DNA of 64,000 nucleotides from Syngnathus acus. Taxonomy: Eukaryota; Chordata; Actinopteri; Syngnathiformes; Syngnathidae. The notes below the pieces were generated by a model. That model was not told the origin of the DNA and made no database searches. It saw nothing but the letters and a program-made list of their open reading frames with translations. Shown piece after piece: positions 25,858 through 35,518 of this stretch. The position numbers and the translations under genes were made by a program. The stretch is from positions 124,001 through 188,000 of the forward strand of contig NC_051087.1 of assembly GCF_901709675.1 (NCBI RefSeq), written 5' to 3'. The stretch's first letter is position 1. Each line of letters opens with the position of its first letter.

Positions 25858-27676
25858 CTGTGAGCCAGGGCTTTCAATTTGTGGAGTGCATTTGAACGGG
25901 ATGCTTTTTGCCCGCTCTTGACATTTGCAGGAGCGTCCTCCAATCCTGCATTTAGACACCCGAGACTTTGAGCGCAATGCCGACTCAGCAGAAATCTTGG
26001 CCATGCCGTCTCAGCGCATTTGCGCTCAGGCAGGAAGTGAACGAGAGTCCACCGCAAAGAAGCAGGAAGTGGCCACCGATGGCCAGGAGAGTGTCAGAAC
26101 TTCATCAAGAGTGAAAACTTTCTGTGATCTTTCCCAAGCTCCTCAGAGCAAGCAACTGAAAGGTTGCAGGTCATGCAGGCAACTTTCCAGATCCAGCTTT
26201 GGAGAATCTTTTGTGAATCACAACTTTCATGAACTCCTTTGAAGGAATTTCCAGAACCTTCTGGAAACTTGTTCAAGAGCTTTCAGCACCTTGTAGAAGA
26301 ATGTTGCAAGAACATTGGGGAGAGCGCTAAGGATGTCAAATCCCTGCTCCAACCTTTCAGGACGGCCTTGCAAATGTCTTTTTGGCAACTTCCAGGGCAA
26401 AGTGAAAATGTGATTGCGACACGCCCGGCAACGCCCGGCAACGCCCGGCAACGCCCGGCAACGCCCGGCAACGCCCGGCAACGCCCGGCAACGCCCGGCA
26501 ACGCCCGGCCACCCAACCCTGTGACGTCACTAAGCTCCTCCTACCGCCAAGATGGCAATCATGCAAATGTTTTTGGGGTCCTTCCAGAACTTGTCTCGCG
26601 GGATGACCTTGGCGTAGTGCACCAGGCGCAGGGCGAAGACGTGCAGGCACAGCAGCTCCACCAGCATGGTGGCCTGCAAGCAAACGGTAGCCCTCTGTGA
26701 GCCCGACTCGCTGGCGGCAAAGCGCGCCGCCGCTTTCATAGTCTGCCCCGCCAGAACGCCGAGGCTCACCCAAGGCGGCAGGTGCACCACGGCAGGCTCC
26801 TCCCACAGGGCCAAGCTCAAGTCCAGCAGGATGAAGAAGTAGAGCAGCACCTGAGCCAGTCGGCGGTTGTAGAGCAGGTACAACCTGCGCTTGGCGAGAA
26901 AAGCCACGCGTCAGTCACCCGCAGCGTCTGGTGGGCGGGCGGCGACGGCTGGCCCCTCACCGGACGGCCCGCGGAGACGTGTCAAAGAAGACGTTCCTGT
27001 TGTACTGGGCGTCCGAAACGTACGCCGATGCCAGCTCCAAATCCTCCCAAACACACACAAACGTTCAAAAGTAGCATCGAGTGACGTTCACAAGAAAAGG
27101 CTGACCCGGGTCAGCCGGCTTCTTCTGTCAGAACTTACTTGAGAACCTTGCAGTAAAAGCTTTTAAAATCTTTGCTTTCCCCAGAACCTTTTTTGTTGAC
27201 AATTATGAGTGTCACTTTTGGGGGGGGGGGGGGGGGGGGCTGCTTAGTTCACTCACACTGAATTTTCATGACCGTTGATTATGTGCTAATCAGAATTGTT
27301 TGTTTGTTTTTTGTCCTTTTCCAAACGGCCACTGGTGGATTTTGGCTATTTGTGGGTGGCTTCACCTTTTAACTGATATTTGCAATCAAGTATTTTTTCC
27401 TTTGTAGTTTTCTTGCTACAAATCGGCGACATCGGAAGGCAATCAAGACGAGCGTTCATGACGAGCTGATTTCGGGGTCATTGTTCCACGTGACCGATCC
27501 GTCGTAACGTGCGCGTGCCCGGCGGTCACGTGACGTCGTTTTCGTAGTATTGCTCCAAAGTTTTACGGTCGTCATGTGAAAAGGGTCACGCGGGCGCGTG
27601 CACTCCAACTTACCTCTTGGCTTTTGGCGTCTTGTTCCGCACACGCACGCGCGTCTGGCCTGCTCGTGCTCGTCAT
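21968..27676 (-). CDS. tpcn3: Two-pore segment channel 3
   Basis: Voltage-gated cation channel with two six-helix repeats, expected in plasma or endolysosomal membrane. Exons: 27614-27676, 26961-27043, 26770-26884, 26545-26673, 25694-25810, 25501-25619, 25324-25425, 25131-25257, 24836-25049, 24610-24754, 24351-24536, 24157-24093, 23615-23528, 23157-23088, 22984-22755, 22630-22550, 22474-22361, 22278-22166, 22089-21968 (the last eight written high to low); 760 codons plus TGA. Repeat I: LYLLYNRRLAQVLLYFFIL to the filter VTTANSPDVMMP. Repeat II: S4 RVLRLIRVVDRIKRYR-like arginine helix (joined across exons 13 and 14) and filter LTVVNQWHDI. The end ALLQRLFEADLEQED fits TPC3 better than TPC1 or TPC2. 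Exon 15 has no GT at its expected end (22755). The ATG at 27676 is the first in frame; an upstream open frame begins with GTG. Confidence 0.85.
22661..22730 (-). repeat. 11-bp GCAAAGCCGGC tandem repeat in a tpcn3 intron
   Basis: Five or more copies of GCAAAGCCGGC (later units GCAAAGACGG) fill most of the roughly 125-bp intron between exons 15 and 16. Confidence 0.9.
23640..24080 (-). repeat. Degenerate repeat rich in AACTTTCAGGA/AACTTCC words (tpcn3 intron 12)
   Basis: The plus strand shows repeated near-copies such as AAGAACTTTCAGGAGCTTCA, AAAACTTTCAGGACATTCAA and GGAAGAACTTGCACAGGACT at irregular spacing of about 20-30 bp. Similar text recurs at 24180-24215 and 26090-26400. Confidence 0.5.
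24238..24344 (-). repeat. GGCAGGCAGCCACGCA minisatellite in a tpcn3 intron
   Basis: Alternating 12- and 16-bp units built from GCAGGCAGCCAC, immediately downstream of exon 11. Confidence 0.9.
25821..25856 (+). repeat. CA dinucleotide repeat in tpcn3 intron 4
   Basis: A CA/CGCA run directly upstream (minus-strand sense) of the exon 5 acceptor, serving as its polypyrimidine-like GT tract. Confidence 0.85.
26090..26400 (-). repeat. Second block of the degenerate AACTTTC repeat (tpcn3 intron 4)
   Basis: Has words such as GAACTTCATCAAGAGTGAAA, AACTTTCCAGATCCAGC, CAACTTTCATGAACTCC and GAACCTTCTGGAAACTTG, resembling the block at 23640-24080. Confidence 0.45.
26421..26500 (+). repeat. Eight 10-bp ACGCCCGGCA tandem units in tpcn3 intron 4
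   Basis: Seven exact copies of ACGCCCGGCA followed by ACGCCCGGCC. Confidence 0.95.
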
Positions 27677-30500
27677 GTCCGTCTTCTTTTCTGCTTCTTC
27701 TCCTCCTCCGCCTTGTTTTTCGTGTTCTTCTTGCGCCAGCTCTGCTCTCTCTCGTGGGGAAAGTCGAGTCGCTCGCTCGAGTTTGTGGCGGCGGTCAATC
27801 AGCGTGGCGCGTGCGCGAGACGCGTGGCGGGCGTGCACACCGGCAACTTGTTCATCTCTGGTCTTATCTTTTCTTGTGCAGGACGCGTCGCGTTGCGTGG
27901 CGTTCGTGCGCCGTGGGAAAGCTGAGCTTCCGCATCCATGACGTCACCTGGACCGGCTGGCCGTGGCCATTCAATTACCCGCGCCGCGCCGCGCCGCGCG
28001 CTTCATCTCTGCCATCATTAATTGTTGTTCCTCTTTTTGATGATGGCATACATAAATAAACCCTGTGGATGTTGTTGGCAAGTCACAATAAGCGAAACCG
28101 CCGTTTTCTTGCCTTAATCAACACTCAAACGTGCTTTTTGGGAAGTTGTTGGAACTTTTTAGGGAAGCAAATTTCTACCAGTCAAAGAAAATCAGTGCAT
28201 GAAATATTTTTATCCTCACCAGTAAAATGTACACACAAATAAATGACGTGGTCCAACGAGGGGGCTCTGTTGATTTCATAGAATGCGATACGAGGTGGGT
28301 AGGGCGATTAAAATGACTTTGTTCAGTCAGGAGATTTTGGGTTTCATTGAGATTTTCTCTTCGGCTTTTCTGCAGCGTCCATGAATGCAGCAGCAGCAGC
28401 GCTCCGGAATTTTTCCACGGCTCACCAAAATAAGAGCAAATTGCAAATTGCATCTTTTTTTTTTTTTTTTTTCAAATATTAAAATATGGAACTGTAGGGT
28501 TTTGTGTGGGTTGTTGTCGTTTGGGTGGCATTGTCTGTTTACGCAACAATTATAACGATTGTCAAATTATTCGCGTTTTTCGGGGAAAACTATATCTAGC
28601 GTATTCGTGTTTATATTTTTTAGACTGTGTGAGCCCCTTTGGATGAGTGATGTCATGGCAAGCCCCTTTTCACGGGTCGTGGCAAAAGTTGTCGCGTGGC
28701 GCCGCTTGGTGGTCAGCTGTGGTCACGACGCCCGAAACGACCTGGCCTGGCCCTGCTGCGCGCGCAACTTGTCGCTTGCCATTTCCGGCTTGTCCTTCTT
28801 CAGCTCACCTTTCCTCCTTTTGTCGGCGAACTCGGCTTAACCACGACCTGAAAGGGGACTGGACTATCGGTAGGCCCCACGCGGCTGAAGCCGGAGGGCA
28901 GCCATATTACGTTGCCTCTGTTCATCGAGTCCTCAGTGCAAGTTTGGTTTCGGGATCCCAGTATGGAGTCACGAGAGCCTCTCACAAAACCAACTTTGTC
29001 TGTTTGCATCGACCATTCAGAGTAGAAGAGTTGGGGAGGATGCAGGCGAATCTAAGACTAGCGCTCATTCGAACTCATACCTTAGAAAATCAACAATAAA
29101 ATGGAATTGTTACCGATCAAAGGTGAACGTAGCATTTCTCCCAGGCTTTTTTGGCACAACGGTACGCCACACGCGCTTCCATTTTCAACGGAGGCAGAAA
29201 ATGACGCGAAAACGCTGGCGGGGAAATCGATCTTATTCAGTTTGGCGTGCTGAGCGAGCGGCAAGGTAAAATGGCCGCCAAATGCTTCACGCCTCGCGAC
29301 GGTGAGTGAGCGCCATCGGCAGCGCAGTCACGTCCGAGTCGGTGAGCCGAACAGACAGCGGTGACAATGACGTCATAAGGCGGAAGGTGACGGCGAGGCC
29401 GCGAGCCGAAGCGGCGTGAGGAAGGACCAACAAATTGCAGTGACGTCGGCCGCCGCACGCTCGCTCGCTCGATTCGGGTAAGTGCAAGGCAAAGGCAGCT
29501 AGTGTTCCGAACGTCGCCCGTCTCTCCCACCACTTGCTCATTTCGCTCCGCTGCAATACTTTTGCAGCCGCCGACCGATGGCCATAATAGGAGAAAAAAA
29601 GAAAGAACGGTTCGCGTTTTCTCCTCACAACGTTGTAAAGCACGTTTTGACGCGACAATTTTGAATATGGTGCGTTTCATGTTTGCCGATTGTAACGTGA
29701 TTTATCATTGATAACTTTGCTCAAGTTCCTCATGCTCAATTGGCAACATGCTTTTGCACAAATGTTGTGCCAAAACACTTGTCTTCGAAGGGAGGCAACG
29801 CGCTTGCCTCGCTGCGCTGCGCTGCCCTGCCCTGCCATGTCTTCTCTTGCGGATCCCATTGATGATTGAAATGTTGTCATCATTGCGCGTTAAGTCAGAC
29901 AAGAGGTCAATGCCGCAAATGTGTGCTGTCCTGAAGGGGCGTGGCTTCTGACAGATCAGATGAGTTTTACCAAACGAGTTTTTCCAGACGCTTTTGGCCT
30001 TTACACGATGGCGACAAGATTGAAAGTCACCATATTAGTCAATGAAAAACAAGCAAACGAGCCCACTAGCATGATGCCGAATACCATTAACTTGCTAACA
30101 ATGGGCATGGGCAGTGCCCGCCCACGTGGTTTCTGACCCGCCTGAACTCAAATGCTGGAGCAACACATGTAGACAGACGATATGCCAGTACTCGCAGTGA
30201 ACGGAAACCACGGCTTTTTTAGTCAAGCGGAATATTGTTTTGATAGCGTCGGCACGCAGTTGTGTCTTTCGCCGCTGGGCGGAGCTGTTGCAGTTCTAAC
30301 CATGGTTCAAGTTATGATTATTTTTGTGTGAACTTATTATTTGTACATTTTGTACGTAGTTGATTGCCCGGTGACGACGCTCCGTTCCGAAAATGCACGT
30401 CGGTGCTGATGTCCTCCATTTTGTCGCCTTGTTTTTCAGATGTCCCAGGCGGAGACGGTTCTTTCTTCAGTTTGACTTTTTTGGAGGAGCGCGCTGGTTG
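27677..30500. other. Intergenic between tpcn3 and pgap4 (head-to-head)
   Basis: Likely holds the 5' UTRs and promoters of both genes. An AATAAA at about 28053, an A/T-rich stretch at 28430-28640 and a poly-T run (about 28454-28471) are present, but no recognisable exon. The acceptor-like TTTTTCAG at about 30432-30439 may start the pgap4 coding exon. Confidence 0.55.
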
Positions 30501-31880
30501 ATGCCGCCGCGCTGTCGCGTGCGCTGCTGCAGCGTGCGCTGCTGCAGCGTCGGTGCCGCCACGCAGGCGCTGATGGTGTTTGCGCTGACGTTCTGCGTGG
30601 CGCTTCCGGCCATCTGCCATCGCCTGCCGCACTCCTACTACTTTGTGCGCTCGGCCTACCTGGACGTCATGAGCCGGGACGCCTTGCGCCAGAGTCTGCG
30701 GCGCGGTCAGGACGCTCTGCTGTTCTGGCAAAAGGCGCCCGCCGCCACCACCACCGCCGCCACCATCGGGCATCCCGAGCTGCTGGTTACCGTGGTGACG
30801 ACCCGGCGGCGGCGCGAGGCTCTCCCTTACCACTACCTTCTGCAGGTGACGCGGCAGCTGAGTGGTCTCCTGGGCGGCTGCGGGGAGCGGCCCTGCGCCC
30901 AGGTGCGTTGCCGCACGAATGCGCCGTTTGGGTCGCCGCTGGCGCTTGCCACGCGTGGTGCTTTCCGTTGTAGTCTTCTCCTTCCAAAGACAGCCATTCC
31001 TGGAACTTGAGTTTTGTCTGTCAGCACAAATGCGGAGGATGAAAAAAAGCCATGTCAAACGTGCGGTCTAAGGCCAACGAATGTCCCGCGGCAGGTGGTG
31101 CTGTGCGACGTGGAGAGCGGGCCGGACGCCAACGAGGACGCCGTACTGCTGGAGCGCCACTTCCGCGTGATCCGCCGGCCGGCCGGCCACCGCCTCGGCC
31201 GGCCCGCCAACACCTTTGAGCGCGAGAAGCGGGACTACGTGTTCTGCCTGCGCCGCGCCTTCCAGCTGGCGCTGCCCCAGAACATGTTGGTCCTGGAGGA
31301 CGACGCCCTGCCTCATCCGGACTTCTTCGGCGTGGTGAAGGATCTCCTGAGGCGGCGTTTTGCCGCACGCTCGCTCTACATCAAGCTCTTCCACCCCGAG
31401 CGGCTGCAGCGCTACTGGAACCCGGAACCTTACCGCATCCTGGAGTGGTTGGGTCTGGGCCTGCTGGGCGCCACCCTGCTGCTACAGCTCCTGAGCGCGT
31501 GGAACCCGTGCCGCTGGTCCCTGCGCATGTCGGCCGGCCACCTGGCGCTCCTGGCCGTGTACGTGATGGCGGGCGCCGAGCTGCTGGGTCGCCACTACCT
31601 GCTGGAGCTGCGCCGGCTGTCCCCGCAGCTGTACGCCGTGTCGCCCGCCACCGAGTGCTGCACGCCCGCCATGTTGTACCCGGGCAACGCCTCGCTAAGG
31701 GTGGCCGACTACCTGGACCGGGCCTTCTGCTTCCAGGGCAACGCCAAGGACACGGTTCTCTACCAGGTCTTCCGCGACACGCCCGAAGAGCGGGCGCACA
31801 GCGTGGAACCCAACCTGGTCACGCACATCGGAGCCTTTTCCTCCGTCAGGCCCAACCCGGCCCACCCCAAACTGCTTTGA
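30501..31880 (+). CDS. pgap4: Post-GPI attachment to proteins GalNAc transferase 4 (TMEM246)
   Basis: Golgi enzyme that adds the GalNAc side chain to the first mannose of GPI anchors. Exons 30501-30902 and 31095-31880, 395 codons plus TGA. A short basic, Cys-rich N-terminus leads into TM1 (ALMVFALTFCVALPAICHRL). The GT-A fold carries the family's acidic motif LVLEDDALPHPDFF and FEREKRDYVFCL, and is split by a hydrophobic hairpin (LEWLGLGLLGATLLLQLL and LALLAVYVMAGAELLGRHY), as is known for PGAP4. It ends with EPNLVTHIGAFSSVRPN, close to the human C-terminus. A 192-bp intron with good sites (gtgcgt and gcggcag) interrupts the coding sequence after CAQ. The start is the ATG aligned with the family N-terminus; an upstream in-frame ATG (30393) lies before a likely acceptor. 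Confidence 0.92.
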
Positions 31881-32227
31881 GCAGGGTGTGTTACCGGGCA
31901 CCTCTACTGGAGTCAAGCGTGGCCTGGGAGCTTCTGATCAAGTTGCAGCGCTTTCCGTTTGGTGGCGGTGTGCTACTGCAAACGTCCTTTTCAATCTGTG
32001 CCTTGCCCGACCGACCGACCCGGCCTTATTTTTGCCTTTCAAATGCGTGACGTGAGGCTGCAATTTGTCTCCAGTCCAGTAGGGGCCGCTCACCAAGGGC
32101 GGCTTGCCCGGACGCCGCGCCTCCGCTGTCACGTATTGTCATGTTTACCAATATGGAAGTTGACTCCAACGTTTAGCCAGAGAGGTGAGGCGAACGCTCC
32201 AATCACATTTGTATTTCATTGAAAATC

Positions 32228-32233
32228 ATTAAA
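32228..32233 (+). terminator. ATTAAA poly(A) signal of pgap4
   Basis: Variant hexamer about 350 bp after the pgap4 stop codon and 113 bp from the rbm34 stop codon on the other strand. Confidence 0.45.
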
Positions 32234-32345
32234 GGTTTCAAAACTGCATTTGAAATGATACAAAAGTGTCTCATGATGGCAGCCAAGCAACATTTCTTCA
32301 TCCACTTCAACTGGGGTGGTTTTCTTGGCAACCCAAAACTTTTTT

Positions 32346-35000
32346 TCACGGCCTTCTCGGCCGCCGCCTTTTTGCTCGTTTCGGGGCATCGGGGCTGACC
32401 ATCTCACCGTGGAAATGGGCCGGGCGGCGCCCACCTTGGCCCCGGGCTCCCGCCGTCGTCCTCCGGGGGGCGCTCTCCGCCTCCTTCTCCACAGACCTTT
32501 TCACCCTGATGGTCCGGCCCTGCAGCTTGCTGCCTTCCAGCGTCAGCGCCAGCTGTACCGAGTCGCCGCTCTGACGGTTGAGGAGGCGGCAGGGGTTAGA
32601 GGTCACGCGGCCGTCCCGCATTGGCCCAGCGTGAGTGAGCGTACCTCAAACAGAACGTAACCAAATCCTTTGCCCAGGCCCGTGTTGCGGTCGCGCACCA
32701 ATCGGACGGCCTCCACGGCGCCGCATACTTCAAAGTGGCGACGCAACGCCGACTCGTTCAGCTCTGATGGAATTGCGAGGACGCGTTACCGTGGCAGCGG
32801 CGGGTTAGGCCGGCCGGGGGACTCACCGAAGTTGAGGTTCCCCACGAACACCGAGCGCTTGTGGTCGTGCTGAGGACGCAGAGAGCCACCGGATCACATC
32901 CACTGTCTTGTTGGAGCGCGCACACATAGCCACGCTAACGCCGCGTGCAGGTTGGCACACACGGCAACGGGATGTTTGGGGCAACTCACGCTTTGGACTG
33001 ACTCGGAGCTCACGCGGTCCACGCGGATGATGAAATCTTTCTCAAACTCTGCGCCGTTCCTGCGGGGGACAAGATGGCTCAAGGGGAGGAGTCAGGGGGA
33101 AGGGAGGCAGCGGTGGGTGACTGCGGCAGGTGACCTTTGTAGCGCTTTGGTGACCCCTCGAGGCTCCTTGAAGACCACGTAGGCGTTGAGGCTCCGTGCA
33201 GATGGGTGAGCTTGCTGCCTGACGCACACAACAAGGCTGTGTGTGTGCGTGCGTGTGCGCGCGTACGCGTCGTGTCACCTAGCGCGTGCGCCCACTCACT
33301 TGATGGCGGCGACTCTGCGCGACACGGCTGGGTCCTCTCGCACCTGCGGCGACCCGAAATGCACACCGCGTTGTGACTTCCGAGCAGCGTTTGACTTGTT
33401 TGTGTTGAAATGAAAATGCACGCTTTGGTTACCATGGAGCGGAAGCGGATGGACTCGACGGCGCCGTCGGCCTGGAACATGTGCAGCAGCGTCTGGGGAG
33501 CGACAACACGCGTCGCCAAGTCAAGTCAAGTTGACTTGTATAGCCCTAAATCACAAGCAGTCTCAAAGGGCTTCACGTAGACAAACAATTGACAATTCTT
33601 CTCAAAGCATCCCGATCTTAAGCTCCCAAAAGGGCAAGGAAAAACTCAAAAAACCCCTACCAGGGGAAAAATGAGAAACCTTGAGAAAGAGCACGTGAGG
33701 GCGCCCGCGCACAGACCCAGAAACACACGACCGGACGGGGTCAAAGGCTACGGTTGCACCAACCTTCTTGGTGCAGCCGACGGGCAGATTCCCCACAAAG
33801 ACCGTCCTCTGGTTTTTGCCATCCTCGTCTAGCTTTTTCTGCCGCCGCCGCTTGGGCGGCCGGTGCTCCGCTCCCTTCGCCAGCCCCGCCTCGCCGGCGC
33901 TGCGCTTCTTGCGAGCGGCCGGCGACCGCTCGGCCTCGTCGGCGCCGCGCAGGCTTTGCTCCCTGCGAACCATTAGTGGCCGTTTCAAATCCGACACACG
34001 TTTAATTTTCATCGAGGCAATTCTTTTCCCCTTGCACATCTGTGCACCTGCCCCATTAAAAAAGAAAAGAAAAAGTACATTCTATTCTGGCAAATACGGG
34101 CCTCAAATAAGCCTTAGTGCTCGGGCCCAAGTAAAATCATACTTTGACATTCATTTATGTCGAAACAATGACTTGATGGATTGCTTCATCAAAAGTAGCG
34201 TTTTGTGTGGTCAAATTCCCCCCTATGCTATGCTTGGCTAGCGCTTAGCCCACTAGCCAAAGGCATAAAGACAGATGAAGAGCGCTTTTGCGTGCGTTTG
34301 ACCTGCTCTCCAGCTTTCGCTCGGCTTCCGTTTTCATCGTGGGGGTTTTCTCCCCGTTGGACTTTTTGCCACCTTTGACCTTGACCTCGGGATACTCCGA
34401 CTGTTCGCTGAGACGTGGAAGCTGATGGGACAAAAGTTGAGGTCCAAAAATGCCATCATTCAGGATGGGAATGTAATGAGAAATGCGACGTCCGTCGGTG
34501 ACAACCCCCCGACTTTACAACTGGAACGTCCCAGTTTACAAGGTTGCATATTCAAATGGTCCGTCTTGCCACCTTCTACGAATGCAACACAAGCCTTTAT
34601 TGCCTCGCATTCAATGGGGCTCGATTAAACAAATGCTCGGACTTTTTGAGAAAAGGGCAAACCGGAAGGCACACGGTTCGAGAGAGCAGGACTCACCTGC
34701 GGAGCGGCCCGAAAGAGGACGCTCGCCGCCGGTACGGCGCTGCCGAAGAGAGCCGAAAGCTTGCCGGAAGCCGCGCCATTCTTCTGCCGCCGCAAACTTC
34801 CCGACACCTCGCCCACGCGGTAATCGCTGAACATAACAACGAGGGCAACGTTGAATACAAATTGCATTCTACTCGTACGTCACAAACAACAACATTAACA
34901 AGGATGACTTGTCGAACTTTTAACGGAGTATTTGGACATGTTGTTGTGAAATCAAATCTAAACACTTGTCGACGAACCTCTGAGCAAATTGCGTCGTCAT
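32346..35000 (-). CDS. rbm34: RNA-binding motif protein 34
   Basis: Nucleolar RNA-binding protein related to yeast Nop12, tied to large-subunit ribosome assembly. Eleven exons: 34978-35000, 34697-34826, 34303-34421, 33764-33962, 33433-33492, 33300-33343, 33135-33218, 32990-33059, 32827-32869, 32645-32763, 32346-32570; 371 codons plus TGA. The N-terminal block DYRVGEVSGSL matches the conserved start region of the family. RRM1 begins at RTVFVGNLPVGCTKK (about residue 143) and includes SLNAYVVFKE. RRM2 begins at RSVFVGNLNF (about 247) with GLGKGFGYVLFE as RNP1. The tail is Arg/Lys-rich. The first exon has only 23 coding bases; its donor (AG then gttcgt) is weak, so the exact start is the least sure part. 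The gene is divergent from tbce, as are the linked human genes. Confidence 0.92.
33519..33612 (+). repeat. Dispersed fish interspersed repeat, copy 2
   Basis: In rbm34 intron 4. Shares at least 50 bp with the reverse complement of 205-280, including AGTCAAGTCAAGTTGACTTG and the TATAGCCCTAAATCACAAGC core, and continues into GGGGAAAAATGAGAAACCTT-type sequence typical of such fish repeats. Confidence 0.6.
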
Positions 35001-35518
35001 GCTGTTACTCGCCAGCTTGAAGGAAAGTCCAAGCTTGTGTTGGAGTCGTAATGTAGGAGCATAGGGCGACGTTGACAACTATTTGGTTGGAATAGACACG
35101 TGAAAAATGCTTGCTTTCTTCTCTCGTTCCTTGCGGACACGAGAGCTCGGCCTGCTGCGGTTCGGTTGCTAAATGTGTCCGGTGGGAAACAAAGGCCCGC
35201 TTGCCGCTTCATCTGGCGTGTCACACGTGACGCAGATTTAGATGCGGGGAGAAAAACAAGCCCACTTACAGGAATCCACGACATGTTATGTTTTGAGGAA
35301 AAGTGAATTGGAATATTCCAATTCAATATGAACAGAGGGGGAAAAGTTGTGTGCGTCGTGTAAAAGAGTCCCTCCGTTGTTGCCGGAAGTGGGAGTGAAC
35401 ACGTTCCAGTTGGCTCCTTTGCGTTTCGGGCGTGCGAGCGAAGGGTCCCGGCCGGCCGGCTTCAAAGCGTCGTTCGATGACCCGTCGTCCTTTTCTGCTG
35501 TTGTTTTAGCTGGCGTGG
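35001..35518. promoter_or_regulatory. Probable bidirectional promoter of rbm34 and tbce
   Basis: The two start codons lie 518 bp apart on opposite strands with no other gene between them. A TTTTAG acceptor-like site at about 35504-35509 may mean tbce has a noncoding leader exon here. Inferred from layout only. Confidence 0.5.

Noticed and set aside
26421-26500. CRISPR-like array of regular repeats
   Set aside because: The 10-bp units have no spacers, the sequence is a vertebrate intron, and it is a plain minisatellite; the same holds for 24238-24344 and 47011-47141.
27614-27838. Longer tpcn3 N-terminus from 27838
   Set aside because: The frame is open but its first codon there is GTG; the first ATG in frame is 27676.
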